Of a stretch of DNA of 64,000 bases, positions 22,742 through 32,911 are shown piece after piece. Origin of the DNA: Trinickia terrae. Its GTDB lineage: Bacteria; Pseudomonadota; Gammaproteobacteria; Burkholderiales; Burkholderiaceae. The stretch is taken from the NCBI RefSeq assembly GCF_005144415.1, contig NZ_SWJE01000013.1, positions 62,001-126,000 of the forward strand, given 5' to 3'. Positions within the stretch are counted from its first letter, which is position 1. Every line of letters begins with the position of its first letter. The position numbers were made by a program, and so were the translations under genes. A model generated the notes under the pieces. The model did no database searches and was not told the origin of the DNA. It was given only the letters and a program-made list of their open reading frames with translations.

Positions 22742-24127
22742 ATGCCACACGCCCTGATTGTCGAAGACGATCCCAATAGCCTGTCAGGCCTCTCCGCGAT
22801 CGTCGCCGCCGACGGCTTTTCCGTCGATACCGCGACGTCGCTCGCCGAAGCCAGGGCTGCACTGACGCGCTTCATTCCCGATGTCGTGCTCGTCGACCTG
22901 AATCTGCCGGACGGCGGCGGCCTGGACTTGCTGCATAACCTGCCTTCGCAGCCGCCCGACGGCACCCTGCCCGTCATCGTCATGACCGGCAACGCAACGG
23001 TGGAGAGCGCGATCGAGGGCCTGCGCCACGGGATCTGGGACTATTTGCTCAAGCCGGTCAACATTCCGCGCCTGCGCAGCCTGCTCGCGCGCATTCCCCG
23101 GCCCTACGAGCTAACCGAGGAAGTGCAGACGCTACGCGCGGCGCTGCGCCGGCTGGGCCACTTCGGTCCGATGATCGGCCGCAGCGACGCAATCCAGCAC
23201 ATCTACGACCGCATCGAGCAGATCGCGCCGACGGAAACGGCCGTGCTGGTCTGCGGCGAAGCGGGCGCGGGCAAGGAGGTCGCGGCGCGCACGCTGCACG
23301 AGATGAGCCGCCGCCGCAAGGGCCCGTTCGTCTCGTTCGATTGCCGCCTGTTTGCCCACGAGGCAAGCGCGAGCCACGCGGCCGACGGCGTCCTCTTCGG
23401 CCACGAGCACAGCGCGTTCGCCGGCGCCGAGCGCCGCGAGCCGGGCCTCTTCGAGCAGGCGGGCAGCGGCACGCTCTTCCTCGACGAAATCACCGAGTTG
23501 CCGCTTGCGCAGCAGGAGTCGCTATTGCGCGCGCTCGACTCGCAGACGTTCATGCGCGTCGGCGGTACGAATCAGGTGGTCACGGATTTCCGGCTCATCG
23601 CGGCCACGCGCAAGCCGGTGCGCGAAGCGGTGGCCGACGGCACGCTGCGCGAGGACCTGTGGCTGCGGCTCGACGCGGCGTCGATCATGCTGCCGCCGCT
23701 GCGCGAGCGCGGCGAGGATGCGGTGCTGTTCGCCGAAAGCCTCGTCGACGACCTCAATCGCGAAGTCAACGCAAGCGGCTTTGCGACAGTGAACAAGCGC
23801 ATCGGGCCGAACCTGATCCGCGAATGCCTCTCATACGACTGGCCAGGCAACGTCCGCGAGCTGCACGAGCGCGTGCGGCGCGCGTATAACGCATCGGGCG
23901 AAGTGATCGAGACGCTGCGCGCCGACGAAGCGGGCACGGCAGGCGGCCGCCGGCTGAACGGCGGCAGTGTGCAGGTAGCGGTGGGCACGCCGCTCGCCGA
24001 CGTGGAGGATTTGCTGATCCGCGCGACGCTCGACGCCGTGGGCGGCACGCGGCATCGCGCCGCCACGCTGCTCGGAATCAGTCCGAAGACGCTCTACAAC
24101 AAGCTGCAGCGGATGAAGCTTTCCTGA
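22742..24127 (+). CDS. Orphan NtrC-type response regulator with altered GAFTGA loop
   Basis: A 461-residue regulator. The receiver domain (1-118) has the acidic pocket at Glu8-Asp10, the phosphorylated Asp52 and Lys104. The AAA+ domain has a Walker A GEAGAGKE (172-179), a Walker B GTLFLDEI, and a C-terminal Fis-type helix-turn-helix (HRAATLLGISPKTLYNKLQ). The loop that contacts sigma-54 reads SAFAGA (224-229) where the consensus is GAFTGA. No histidine kinase gene is adjacent. The start MPHALIVEDD is the receiver start. It probably regulates transcription, but its sigma-54 activity is in doubt because the key Thr is Ala. Confidence 0.88.
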   Translation: MPHALIVEDDPNSLSGLSAIVAADGFSVDTATSLAEARAALTRFIPDVVLVDLNLPDGGGLDLLHNLPSQPPDGTLPVIVMTGNATVESAIEGLRHGIWDYLLKPVNIPRLRSLLARIPRPYELTEEVQTLRAALRRLGHFGPMIGRSDAIQHIYDRIEQIAPTETAVLVCGEAGAGKEVAARTLHEMSRRRKGPFVSFDCRLFAHEASASHAADGVLFGHEHSAFAGAERREPGLFEQAGSGTLFLDEITELPLAQQESLLRALDSQTFMRVGGTNQVVTDFRLIAATRKPVREAVADGTLREDLWLRLDAASIMLPPLRERGEDAVLFAESLVDDLNREVNASGFATVNKRIGPNLIRECLSYDWPGNVRELHERVRRAYNASGEVIETLRADEAGTAGGRRLNGGSVQVAVGTPLADVEDLLIRATLDAVGGTRHRAATLLGISPKTLYNKLQRMKLS

Positions 24128-24196
24128 TGTTCCAGCCGCGAGGCCTGCCTGGTCACGCCGACCGCAGGCCCGCGGCTTGCCCGTTCCCCGCTCCCC

Positions 24197-25225
24197 TCAC
24201 GCAAACGCGTTGCGCAGCAGCGCCTGCGCCTGCAGGTACTCTGGCTGCGCGACGAGCTTGTCCCAGCTGAGCGCCTTGCCGCGCGGCCGCATCCGCTTGA
24301 GGCGCCGCTGCGACTCCTTCGACTGCGCATAGCGCAGCTCGCCCAGCACCTGCTCCGCCGCATTCGGCTGATTGCAGACGAGCACCATGTCGCAGCCGGC
24401 CGCGAGCGCGGCGGTAGCCGCTTCGGTCAGCGTCCCGCCTTCGCGCGCGGCCTCCATCGACAGATCGTCGCTGAAGATCGCGCCCGTGAAGCGCAGCTTG
24501 CCGCGCAGGATCTCCTGCAGCCACACGCGTGAAAAGCCGGCGGGCTTGGCGTCGACCTGCGTGTAGATCACGTGCGCCGGGATCACCGACGTAAGCGCCA
24601 TCCCGAGCCAGTCGTACGGCGCCACGTCGTCGCGCAGGATCTCCTCGAGCGGACGGTCGTCGGTGGGCAGCGCAACGTGCGAATCCGCCGCCGCAAAGCC
24701 GTGTCCCGGGAAATGCTTGCCGCAATTGGCCATCCCCGCGAGCGCGAGCCCGTGATTCAGGTTCTTCGCCAGCATCGTGACCACGCGCGGATCGCGATGG
24801 AAGGCACGGTCGCCGATCACCTTCGAGTGGCCGTGGTTCAAATCGAGCACCGGCGTGAAACTCATGTCGATGCCGCACGCGCGCAGCTCCGACGCGAGGA
24901 TGTACCCCGCCGCCGTCGCCACCTTGGTCGCGTAGAGCACGTCCTTGTCCCACAGCTCGCCGAGCCTGCCCATCGCCGGCAGCACCGTAAAGCCGCCCGT
25001 GCGGAAGCGCTGCACGCGGCCGCCTTCGTGATCGACGGCGATCAGGATGTCCTCGCGCACGTCGCGGATGGCGTCGGTCAGCGCGACGAGCTGCGCGCGG
25101 TTCTCATAGTGGCGTGAGAACAGGATCACGCCGCCCGTCATCGGATGCGCGAGGCGGCGCATGTCGTCTGCGGTGAGGGTCGTGCCGAGCACGTCGAGCA
25201 TCACCGGTCCGAGGGTGTTTTTCAT
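24197..25225 (-). CDS. nagZ: Beta-N-acetylhexosaminidase
   Basis: A 342-residue family-3 glycoside hydrolase. It removes N-acetylglucosamine from cytoplasmic cell-wall turnover products and so supplies the anhydro-MurNAc peptides that induce AmpC-type beta-lactamases. The family motif KHFPGHG with its histidine-bearing loop and the nucleophile region IFSDDLSMEAA (Asp) are present. DHEGGRVQRFR forms part of the substrate pocket. It is the last gene of the long leftward array, 101 bases after acpS. No signal peptide is seen, as expected for a cytoplasmic enzyme. Confidence 0.96.
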   Translation of the reverse strand: MKNTLGPVMLDVLGTTLTADDMRRLAHPMTGGVILFSRHYENRAQLVALTDAIRDVREDILIAVDHEGGRVQRFRTGGFTVLPAMGRLGELWDKDVLYATKVATAAGYILASELRACGIDMSFTPVLDLNHGHSKVIGDRAFHRDPRVVTMLAKNLNHGLALAGMANCGKHFPGHGFAAADSHVALPTDDRPLEEILRDDVAPYDWLGMALTSVIPAHVIYTQVDAKPAGFSRVWLQEILRGKLRFTGAIFSDDLSMEAAREGGTLTEAATAALAAGCDMVLVCNQPNAAEQVLGELRYAQSKESQRRLKRMRPRGKALSWDKLVAQPEYLQAQALLRNAFA

Positions 25226-25326
25226 GGGATCGAGGTAGGAACAAGAGAGACGGCTCGAGCCGCGGCAATACTACCGCGGCCGGCCCAAGACAATGATCGG
25301 GAAGGCCAAGGCAGGCGATTTCGCCA

Positions 25327-25734
25327 TCATCCGGCGGAATCGGCCGTTTCGGCGATCACGAAGGAAACCGCGTAGTCGCGCTCGTCGCTGACCGTCACGC
25401 GCGCGGTGATCTTGCGCTCGGCGAGCCAGTCCGCGAGTTCGCCCGATGCCACGACAACCGGCTTGCCGCTCGGCTCGTTGAGCGTCTGCAGCGCGCGCCA
25501 GGTCATCGGCCAGCGCATGCCGAGGCCGATCGCTTTCGAAAACGCTTCCTTCGCGGAAAAGCGCGTCGCGAGAAACGCGAGGCCGCGCACTTGCGAGCGC
25601 GCGGCGCGCGCCTGGTAGACGCGCAGCTCGTCGGGGCCGAGCACCTTCTCGGCAAAGCGTCCCTGCGTGCGCTCCATCACCGCCGCCACGCGGCTCACTT
25701 GAACAATATCGGTGCCGATGCCGTAGATCGCCAT
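25327..25734 (-). CDS. acpS: Holo-[acyl-carrier-protein] synthase
   Basis: A 135-residue trimeric phosphopantetheinyl transferase. It loads coenzyme A's phosphopantetheine onto Ser37 of ACP, which is encoded in the same array (acpP). [12 protein letters not shown] at the N-terminus provides the metal-binding Asp, and [13 protein letters not shown] the second motif with the catalytic Glu. It lies nine bases after pdxJ, a conserved pair in proteobacteria. Confidence 0.96.
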   Translation of the reverse strand: MAIYGIGTDIVQVSRVAAVMERTQGRFAEKVLGPDELRVYQARAARSQVRGLAFLATRFSAKEAFSKAIGLGMRWPMTWRALQTLNEPSGKPVVVASGELADWLAERKITARVTVSDERDYAVSFVIAETADSAG

Positions 25735-25743
25735 GCTCGCCGC

Positions 25744-26508
25744 TCAGTGCATGGCGGCGAGACGCGCCGCGACCATGATCGCCTTCATCTCGCGCACGGC
25801 ATTGTCCCAGCCGGCAAAGATGGCGTGCGCAACGATCGCGTGGCCGATGTTCAGCTCGACGATGCCTTCGATAGCGGCGATCTGCTGCACGTTGGTGTAG
25901 TGCAGGCCGTGCCCCGCGTTGACCTTGAGCCCGAGCGACACACCGAATTCGACACCGCGCACGATGCGCTCGTATTCACGCTGCTGCTCCGCTTGATCGT
26001 GAGCCTCGGCATAGCGGCCGGTGTGCAGCTCGATGACCGGCGCGCCCGCCTCGTGCGCGGCGCGGATCTGCGCTTCGTCGGGGTCGATGAAGAGCGACAC
26101 GCGCGAGCCCGCGTCGGCGAGCTGGCGGCAGGCCGCGCGCACCGATTCGAAATGCCCGGCGACGTCGAGACCGCCTTCGGTCGTCAGCTCCTGGCGCTTC
26201 TCGGGCACGAGACAGACATCGTGCGGACGCACCTCGCAGGCGATATCGAGCATCTCCTGCGTGATCGCGCATTCGAGGTTCATGCGCGTCTTCAGTTGCG
26301 TGCGCAACGATCGGACGTCGGCATCCACGATATGCCGGCGGTCCTCGCGCAGATGCAGCGTGATCGCGTCGGCGCCCGCTTCTTCGGCCATCAGCGCCGC
26401 GCGGATCGGATCGGGATATGACGTGCCGCGCGCATTGCGCAGCGTGGCGACGTGGTCGATGTTCACGCCGAGGTCGATGACGTTCGGCGAGGTAAGAAAG
26501 AAGCTCAT
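25744..26508 (-). CDS. pdxJ: Pyridoxine 5'-phosphate synthase
   Basis: A 254-residue TIM-barrel enzyme that condenses 1-deoxyxylulose 5-phosphate with 3-amino-2-oxopropyl phosphate to make vitamin B6. [16 protein letters not shown] at the N-terminus, [12 protein letters not shown], and [11 protein letters not shown] near the C-terminus are family signatures. The ATG at 26506-26508 overlaps the recO stop by four bases. A much longer frame running upstream is only the shadow of recO. Confidence 0.97.
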   Translation of the reverse strand: MSFFLTSPNVIDLGVNIDHVATLRNARGTSYPDPIRAALMAEEAGADAITLHLREDRRHIVDADVRSLRTQLKTRMNLECAITQEMLDIACEVRPHDVCLVPEKRQELTTEGGLDVAGHFESVRAACRQLADAGSRVSLFIDPDEAQIRAAHEAGAPVIELHTGRYAEAHDQAEQQREYERIVRGVEFGVSLGLKVNAGHGLHYTNVQQIAAIEGIVELNIGHAIVAHAIFAGWDNAVREMKAIMVAARLAAMH

Positions 26509-27353
26509 AGGTTCTGCAGGTCGATCAGGATCTGGCGTGTCGCGAGCGGCGCGCCGCCAAGATAGGTGTTGAGCAAAAAGCGCATCAGCGTCTTGCTTTG
26601 CGAGACGGTCTGCGCACGATGGTAATCGTCCTGCTCCATGTCGAGCAACGTCTGGCCCGAGACCACCGGCCAATGCGAGGGCCATTGCAGCGCGAGCTCG
26701 CCGGATGCGTCGCGCACGCCGCGCTCCGGATCGAACACGTACTTGCCGTCGGGCGCAACGGCCTTGCGCGCGACCGTGCGATCGAGCGACATCGCATAGC
26801 CGGTCTCGCGCAGCAGCACGCGCTCGAACGAGCGCAGCACCTGCACGGGCGGCTCGTCGTGCGCGAGCCGCGTCAGCGTGACGACATAATGATGGAACAG
26901 TTGAGGATGCGGATCTTCGCGCGCGCAGAATTTGACGAGCAACTCGTTGACGTAGAAACCACAGAGGAGCGCATCGCCCGCGAGCGGCAGCATTCCGCCG
27001 ACCCACTCGGCGCCCGTCAGCGTGCGCATCTCCGACTTGCCGGACCACGACATCGCGAGCGGCTGGAACGTCTGGAGCACGCCGCGCAGCGCGGAATGCG
27101 GGCGCTTCGCGCCTTTTGCGACGAGCGCAAGCCGGCCGTGGTCGCGCGACAGGACGTCGATGATGAGGCTCGTCTCGCGATAGGGATAGCTGTGCAGCAC
27201 GAATGCCGGCTGCTCGGAGATACGGAACTCCGAGCTGCGCGCTGCGCGCTTCGGTTTCGGGCTTGCCGCCTTGCGCGGCTCGGACGGCGAGATGGCGTCA
27301 GCGTCGGCCGTGTCGTCGGCGTGTTGCGTCACCCACGCGTCATTCGTACCCAT
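26505..27353 (-). CDS. recO: DNA repair protein RecO
   Basis: A 282-residue protein that anneals single strands and loads RecA with RecR. After a 45-residue polar extension, the OB fold begins at [20 protein letters not shown] and continues with [13 protein letters not shown]. The helical C-terminal domain follows. The zinc-site cysteines of some family members are not obvious. The ATG at 27351-27353 is chosen; a GTG six bases upstream is also in frame. It overlaps the end of era by 14 bases, so translation is coupled. Confidence 0.92.
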   Translation of the reverse strand: MGTNDAWVTQHADDTADADAISPSEPRKAASPKPKRAARSSEFRISEQPAFVLHSYPYRETSLIIDVLSRDHGRLALVAKGAKRPHSALRGVLQTFQPLAMSWSGKSEMRTLTGAEWVGGMLPLAGDALLCGFYVNELLVKFCAREDPHPQLFHHYVVTLTRLAHDEPPVQVLRSFERVLLRETGYAMSLDRTVARKAVAPDGKYVFDPERGVRDASGELALQWPSHWPVVSGQTLLDMEQDDYHRAQTVSQSKTLMRFLLNTYLGGAPLATRQILIDLQNL

Positions 27354-28239
27354 AGGCACGCAGTCCGGCTTCGTTGTCGGCCCAACCGCTCTTCACCTTG
27401 ATGAAGGTTTCCAGGTACACCGGGCCGTCGAACAGCTTTTCCATGTCAAGGCGCGCTTCGGTGCTGATCTGCTTCAGCTTCGCGCCCTTCTGGCCGATGA
27501 TCATCGCCTTGTGCGTGTCGCGCTCGACGAGAATCGTCGCGAACACGCGCCGCAGACGCCCCTCCTGCTCGAACTTGTCGATCAGCACCGTGCTTGTGTA
27601 CGGCAGCTCGTCGCCGGTCCAGCGGAACACCTTCTCGCGCAGGATCTCCGCCGCAAGGAAGCGCTCGCTGCGGTCCGTCAGGTCGTCCTCGCCGTAGATC
27701 GGCTCGCCTTCCGGCAGATACGGCTTGACCGTCGAGAGGAGCCGCTTGATGTCGTCGGGGTTCTTCGCCGACAGCGGCACGATCTCCTTGAACTCGCGCA
27801 GCGCACTCATCTGCTGCATGAAGGGAAAGAGCGTGTCCTTGTCCGACACGCGATCGAGCTTGTTGGCGACCAAGAGCGTCGGCGCCGACGGCGGGATCAG
27901 GTCGAGCACCTTCTGGTCGTCGGGACCGAAGCGCCCCGCCTCGATGACGAAGAGGATCGCGTCGACCGCGGTCAGCGTCGACGTCACGGCGCGATTGAGC
28001 GAGCGGTTCAGCGCGCCGCTGTGGCGCGTCTGGAAGCCCGGCGTATCGACGAAGATGTATTGCGCGTCGTCGAAGGTGTGGATGCCGGTGATGCGATGGC
28101 GCGTCGTCTGCGCCTTGCGCGAGGTGATGCTGACCTTTTGGCCAACCAGCGCGTTCATCAGCGTCGATTTCCCGACGTTCGGTCGGCCGATGATCGCAAC
28201 TGTGCCGCAGCGAAAACCGGTGGAGGAGGAATTGTTCAT
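27340..28239 (-). CDS. era: GTPase Era
   Basis: A 299-residue GTPase that binds the 3' end of 16S rRNA and checks small-subunit maturation. The G1 motif GRPNVGKST, switch I with [12 protein letters not shown]3 DTPGF and G4 NKLD are present. The C-terminal KH domain contains [20 protein letters not shown] precedes the ATG at 28237-28239. The longer frame upstream is low-complexity and is discarded. It sits between rnc and recO in the classic order. Confidence 0.97.
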   Translation of the reverse strand: MNNSSSTGFRCGTVAIIGRPNVGKSTLMNALVGQKVSITSRKAQTTRHRITGIHTFDDAQYIFVDTPGFQTRHSGALNRSLNRAVTSTLTAVDAILFVIEAGRFGPDDQKVLDLIPPSAPTLLVANKLDRVSDKDTLFPFMQQMSALREFKEIVPLSAKNPDDIKRLLSTVKPYLPEGEPIYGEDDLTDRSERFLAAEILREKVFRWTGDELPYTSTVLIDKFEQEGRLRRVFATILVERDTHKAMIIGQKGAKLKQISTEARLDMEKLFDGPVYLETFIKVKSGWADNEAGLRAYGYE

Positions 28240-28327
28240 AGTGGGCTGCGGCATATCAGATGAAATGCAGAGCGAGACGTACAGCGGATCGCCGGGAGCA
28301 GGCGCGGATTCCGCGGACGCGTTCAGT

Positions 28328-29584
28328 TCATGGATGACCGGGGCCGGCGGCGCCGGGCTCGATCGCGGCTGCCACGGCGTTGTCGGCGGGCGTGTCGCGA
28401 GGCGGCACGGGTATTTCGGACGCGTGCCCAAAGGGTTCTGCGGGTTCGGCGTCTTTCTCGATTCCGTTGGCTTGAGCCTTTGCGATCGCGCCTTCGTCAG
28501 GTGTCTTTGCGGCAGCGGCTTCGCCAGGCTTCTCGCCGGCCTTGTCGAGCGCGACCGGCTTCTCAGCCGCCTTCGCGGCGGCCTTGTCCGGCGACGGCTT
28601 GTCGAGACGATCCGCCTTGTCGTTTCGCTCGCCCTTCTCCGTCTTCTCGGCGCGCTCCGCGCGATCTTGGCTGTGCTCGACATGCGACGCGCGAATCACG
28701 GCGACCGGCCCTGTCACGGCACGCTCGGCCACCGCCTCGGGATGCGCCGGCTTCAGCTCCGAGCGAGCCGCCCGGTCCCGCTCCCGCTTCGGCTCTGGCG
28801 AGCGCAAATCGAGCGCTGCCTGCACGCCGGTCACGCCCGGCACGATTTCCGGCTCGACATGCTTGGCGGTGCGTGCGCCTTTCGAACGCTTCGGCTTGGC
28901 GGCCAGCGCCGGCGCGACGGCCATCACCTCGTCGAGCGCCTTTTTCGCCGCGGCCTGCTCGGCCGCCCGGCGGCTCGCTCCCGAGCCGGACACCTTGATG
29001 TCCAGCTTCGGCACCGTGCATTCGACTTCGAATTGCTGATTGTGCGCCGCACCATGCGTGGCGATGACCGTATAGGTCGGCAAGGCAATCTTGTGGCCTT
29101 GCAGGTATTCCTGGAGGAGCGTCTTGGAGTCCTTGCCGAGCGTGCGCGGATCGATATGGTCGAGAATCGGCACATAAAGCCGCTTGATGACCGTCTGCGC
29201 AGCCTCGAAGCCGCCATCCAGGAAGATCGCGCCGAGGATCGCCTCGAGCGTGTCGGCCAGGATGGACGGGCGCCGGAAGCCGCCGCTGCGCAACTCGCCC
29301 TCGCCGAGGCGCAGCCCTTCGGAGATATTCAGGGCCTGAGCGATTTCGTACAGCGACTGCTGCTTGACCAGATTGGCCCGCACTCGGGACAAATCGCCCT
29401 CGTCCAGCTTGCCGAACCGCTGGAACAATAGGGCGGCCACCGCGCAATTGAGAACGGAATCGCCGAGAAATTCGAGCCGTTCGTTGTGCGTGGCACTGTG
29501 ACTGCGGTGGGTCAAAGCCTGGCGCAACAATTCCGCATTGCGAAATTCGTAGCGCAACCGGCTTTCCAGCGGAGAGAGGGGCAT
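28328..29584 (-). CDS. rnc: Ribonuclease III with long disordered C-terminal tail
   Basis: A 418-residue protein. The first 225 residues are a complete RNase III: the signature [14 protein letters not shown] (catalytic domain), the second acidic cluster around [16 protein letters not shown], and a double-stranded RNA-binding domain ending [17 protein letters not shown]. About 190 further residues, rich in Ala, Lys, Glu, Asp and Pro, follow with no fold. The ATG at 29582-29584 ([10 protein letters not shown]) is the family start. The enzyme processes rRNA and structured mRNAs. Confidence 0.94.
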   Translation of the reverse strand: MPLSPLESRLRYEFRNAELLRQALTHRSHSATHNERLEFLGDSVLNCAVAALLFQRFGKLDEGDLSRVRANLVKQQSLYEIAQALNISEGLRLGEGELRSGGFRRPSILADTLEAILGAIFLDGGFEAAQTVIKRLYVPILDHIDPRTLGKDSKTLLQEYLQGHKIALPTYTVIATHGAAHNQQFEVECTVPKLDIKVSGSGASRRAAEQAAAKKALDEVMAVAPALAAKPKRSKGARTAKHVEPEIVPGVTGVQAALDLRSPEPKRERDRAARSELKPAHPEAVAERAVTGPVAVIRASHVEHSQDRAERAEKTEKGERNDKADRLDKPSPDKAAAKAAEKPVALDKAGEKPGEAAAAKTPDEGAIAKAQANGIEKDAEPAEPFGHASEIPVPPRDTPADNAVAAAIEPGAAGPGHP

Positions 29585-29737
29585 GTGCAAAGTATAACGC
29601 GGGCGCCAGACCCGTCGAACTGGTGAGACCGGACACGAAAAAAGCGCGGCGAAACAGCGTTACCGCACTTTCTTAAAGTAGCGTGGCAAGCGCGCCGCAT
29701 TCGATCGACGCGACACGCTGGATATCTGGACCGGCGA

Positions 29738-30631
29738 TCAGTTGAACGAGCCGATGCGCTTCAGATTGCTGAAGTTCATCCAGATGAAGAACGCGCGGCC
29801 AACGATGTTTTGGTCCGGCACGAAGCCCCAATAGCGGCTGTCCGCGCTGTTGTCGCGATTGTCGCCCATCATGAAGTAGCTGCCCGGCGGCACCTTGCAG
29901 ATCACGCCTTCGCTGTTGTATTGGCAGTTGTCGCGAAACGGGTAATCGTCGGCGCCGACCACGAACGGCGGCACGGCCGGATTGTTCAGGACAGCGTTCT
30001 TGCGGCCGTTGAGGTCCTCTTCGAACTGCTTCGCATAGCCGATGCGCTCTTCATCGAAGTAATCAGGCAGCGACGTTTCCGGCACGGGCTTGCCGTTGAT
30101 CGTCAGCTTCTTGTCCTGATAAGCGATCACATCGCCGGGCAAGCCGATCACGCGCTTGATGTAGTCGACCGACTCGTCCTTCGGGTAGCGGAACACGACG
30201 ACGTCGCCGCGTTCGAGCGGACGGCCCCGTGTGACCTTTGTATTGGTGATCGGCAGGCGCAGGCCATAGTCGAACTTGTTGACGAGGATGAAGTCACCGA
30301 CGAGCAGCGTCGGCACCATCGAGCCCGACGGAATCTTGAACGGCTCGACGATGAACGAGCGCACCACGAACACCACCAGGATCACCGGGAAGAAGCTTGC
30401 CGTGTACTCGAGCCACCAGGGCTGGCGCAGCTTCTCGTCACGGATGCGGGCGCGCGTCTGCGGCGCGTTTTCGTCGGCGAAGCGCTCGCCGACGCGCTGC
30501 TGCTGCCGGTCGAACTCCGCGACTGCGGCATCCGCGGCACGGCGCCGTTGTGGCTGAAAAACGAGTTTGTCTGCTACCCACGCGATACCCGTCAAAATGA
30601 CGAGCACAAAAAGAATCAGCGCAAAATTCAT
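29738..30631 (-). CDS. lepB: Signal peptidase I
   Basis: A 297-residue membrane peptidase that removes signal peptides from exported proteins. Two N-terminal spans (MNFALILFVLVILTGIAWV and FFPVILVVFVVRSFIV) flank a cytoplasmic loop. The catalytic Ser104 is in PSGSMVPTL and Lys159 in DYIKRVIGLPGD. Box D and E motifs (GDNRDNSADSRYWG) follow. It is 19 bases downstream of lepA, the standard lepA-lepB operon. Confidence 0.97.
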   Translation of the reverse strand: MNFALILFVLVILTGIAWVADKLVFQPQRRRAADAAVAEFDRQQQRVGERFADENAPQTRARIRDEKLRQPWWLEYTASFFPVILVVFVVRSFIVEPFKIPSGSMVPTLLVGDFILVNKFDYGLRLPITNTKVTRGRPLERGDVVVFRYPKDESVDYIKRVIGLPGDVIAYQDKKLTINGKPVPETSLPDYFDEERIGYAKQFEEDLNGRKNAVLNNPAVPPFVVGADDYPFRDNCQYNSEGVICKVPPGSYFMMGDNRDNSADSRYWGFVPDQNIVGRAFFIWMNFSNLKRIGSFN

Positions 30632-30649
30632 ATTGTTAGAGAGATCCCG

Positions 30650-32443
30650 TTATTTGTCTTCGACGCGCAAGATTGCGAGGAAAGCCTCCTGCGGGATCTC
30701 CACGGACCCGACCTGCTTCATTCGCTTCTTGCCTTCTTTTTGTTTCTCCAGCAGCTTCTTCTTCCGCGTGATGTCGCCGCCGTAGCACTTCGCGAGCACG
30801 TTCTTGCGCAGCGCCTTGATGTTCTCGCGCGCGATGATGTGCGCGCCGATCGTCGCCTGGATCGCCACGTCGTACATCTGGCGCGGGATGATCTCGCGCA
30901 TCTTCGCTGCCACTTCGCGGCCGCGATACTGCGACTGCGAACGGTGAACGATCACCGACAACGCATCGACCTTGTCGCCGTTGATCAGCATGTCGACCTT
31001 GACGACGTCCGACGCGCGGTACTCCTTGAACTCGTAGTCCATCGACGCATAGCCGCGCGACACCGACTTCAAGCGGTCGAAGAAGTCGAGCACGATCTCC
31101 GCCATCGGGATTTCGTAGGTCAGCTGCACCTGACGGCCGTGGTACTGCATGTTGATCTGCGAGCCGCGCTTTTGCGTACAAAGCGTGATGACCGAGCCGA
31201 CGTAATCCTGCGGCATGTACAGGTTCACGATGACGATCGGCTCGCGGACCTCCTCGATCTTCGACGGCTCCGGCATCTTGGCCGGGTTCTCGACCTTGAT
31301 GATCGAGCCGTCGCGCTGCACGACCTCATAGACCACCGTCGGCGCAGTGGTGATGAGGTCCATGTCGAACTCGCGCTCGAGCCGCTCCTGCACGATCTCC
31401 ATGTGCAGGAGGCCGAGGAAGCCGCAGCGGAAACCGAAGCCCAGCGCCTGCGAGACTTCCGGCTCGTATTGCAGCGAAGCGTCGTTGAGCTTCAGCTTTT
31501 CGAGCGATTCGCGCAGCGCGTCGTACTGGTTCGCCTCGACCGGATAGAGGCCCGCGAACACCTGCGGCTTCACTTCCTTGAAACCGGGCAGCGGCTCCGG
31601 CGCCGGCTTGTTCGCGAGCGTGACCGTATCGCCGACCTTCGCCGCAGTCAGCTCCTTGATGCCGGCGATGATGAAGCCCACCTGCCCGGCCGCAAGCTCC
31701 TCTAGATTCTTCGACTTCGGCGTGAACACGCCGATATGCTCGACCGGGTATTGCGCGCCGGTCGCCATCATCTTGATCTTGTCCTTCGGGCGCAGCGTGC
31801 CGTTGACAATGCGCACGAGCATCACGACGCCGACATAGTTGTCGAACCACGAATCGATGATGAGCGCCTGCAGCGGCGCGTCGGGATCGCCCTTCGGCGG
31901 CGGCACCCTGGCGATCAGCGCTTCGAGCACGTCCTCAACGCCCTGCCCCGTTTTCGCGCTGCAATGCGTGGCGTCGCCGGCATCGATGCCGATCACGTCC
32001 TCGATCTCGGCGATCGCGTTTTCCGGATTGGCCGCGGGCAAGTCGATCTTGTTCAGCACGGGCACCACTTCGACGCCCAGCTCGATTGCCGTGTAGCAGT
32101 TCGCGACGGTCTGCGCCTCGACGCCCTGGCTCGCATCGACGACGAGCAGCGCGCCTTCGCATGCCGACAGCGATCGGCTGACTTCATACGAGAAATCGAC
32201 GTGCCCCGGCGTGTCGATCAGGTTCAGGTTGTAGACCTTCCCATCGCGCGCGCGATAGGAAAGCGCCGCAGTCTGCGCCTTGATCGTGATGCCGCGCTCG
32301 CGTTCGAGGTCCATCGAATCGAGCACCTGCGATTCCATTTCGCGATCGGAGAGACCGCCGCAAATCTGGATGATGCGATCGGCGAGCGTCGACTTGCCAT
32401 GGTCGATGTGCGCAATGATCGAAAAGTTACGAATATGATCCAT
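30650..32443 (-). CDS. lepA: Elongation factor 4 (LepA)
   Basis: A 597-residue translational GTPase that acts in ribosome back-translocation and subunit assembly. The G1 motif is [11 protein letters not shown]3 DTPGHVDF and G4 NKIDLPAA. The C-terminal LepA-specific domain includes [19 protein letters not shown]. Length and motifs are normal. A hairpin with a T run lies between its start and the glutaredoxin-like gene. Confidence 0.98.
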   Translation of the reverse strand: MDHIRNFSIIAHIDHGKSTLADRIIQICGGLSDREMESQVLDSMDLERERGITIKAQTAALSYRARDGKVYNLNLIDTPGHVDFSYEVSRSLSACEGALLVVDASQGVEAQTVANCYTAIELGVEVVPVLNKIDLPAANPENAIAEIEDVIGIDAGDATHCSAKTGQGVEDVLEALIARVPPPKGDPDAPLQALIIDSWFDNYVGVVMLVRIVNGTLRPKDKIKMMATGAQYPVEHIGVFTPKSKNLEELAAGQVGFIIAGIKELTAAKVGDTVTLANKPAPEPLPGFKEVKPQVFAGLYPVEANQYDALRESLEKLKLNDASLQYEPEVSQALGFGFRCGFLGLLHMEIVQERLEREFDMDLITTAPTVVYEVVQRDGSIIKVENPAKMPEPSKIEEVREPIVIVNLYMPQDYVGSVITLCTQKRGSQINMQYHGRQVQLTYEIPMAEIVLDFFDRLKSVSRGYASMDYEFKEYRASDVVKVDMLINGDKVDALSVIVHRSQSQYRGREVAAKMREIIPRQMYDVAIQATIGAHIIARENIKALRKNVLAKCYGGDITRKKKLLEKQKEGKKRMKQVGSVEIPQEAFLAILRVEDK

Positions 32444-32458
32444 TCAGTGCCGATCAAG

Positions 32459-32496
32459 CGAAAAAGGCGCGCTCGGACGACTGCGGAGCACGCCTT
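32459..32496 (-). terminator. Hairpin before lepA (terminator or leader attenuator)
   Basis: On the leftward strand AAGGCGTGCTC (32486-32496) pairs with GAGCGCGCCTT (32464-32474) over 11 positions with one G-U pair, and TTTTTCGC follows. A possible TAAAAT -10 box lies upstream at about 32,521-32,526. The hairpin is then either the end of the rpoE-grx transcript or lies in the lepA leader. These readings cannot be separated from sequence. Confidence 0.6.
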
Positions 32497-32644
32497 GTAA
32501 GTAAATGAAAAACTTGTCTATTTTAGCCGAAAAGGCATCCTGACGGCGGATTTTGGCAGGCGGCGAGCGTAGCGCGTGGCGCCTCGACTGCCGAGCGGCA
32601 AGCCGCTCGCGACGCTGATCCGCACACGCGCAACGGAAAACGGT

Positions 32645-32911
32645 TCAAATCCGCGCCGCCCGGATTGCGAGAGCGGCGCGCACCCGCGCCGCGTCGAACC
32701 GGTAATGGCACAGCTCGACGCCATCGCACACCAGCACCGGAACCAACTCGTCGTAGAGCGCCACGAGCACCGGGTCAGTATCGACGTCGACCACGGTCAC
32801 CTGCGCGCCGAACTCAGCCAGGAGCGGCTCGAGCTCGGCCCGCATCTCGTCGCACAGATGACACCACGCGCGCCCATACAACGTCAGCCGTGGTGCGTGC
32901 GACGCGGCCAT
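32645..32911 (-). CDS. Glutaredoxin-like protein (thioredoxin fold)
   Basis: An 88-residue protein of the small glutaredoxin-like group. It begins PRLTLYGRAWCHLCDEM, giving a CxxC redox pair (Cys17 and Cys20) after the first strand. The following VTVVDVDTDP and VPVLVCDG contain the cis-Pro before the second sheet, as in thioredoxin folds. Its ATG shares one base with the mucD stop (TAATG), so it is translated with the periplasmic protease gene. No signal peptide is seen. Its substrate is unknown. Confidence 0.85.
   Translation of the reverse strand: MAASHAPRLTLYGRAWCHLCDEMRAELEPLLAEFGAQVTVVDVDTDPVLVALYDELVPVLVCDGVELCHYRFDAARVRAALAIRAARI

Noticed and set aside
26509-27048. N-terminal extension of pdxJ (434-codon frame)
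   Set aside because: The extension is a shadow of recO in another frame; the PdxJ family begins at the ATG at 26506-26508.
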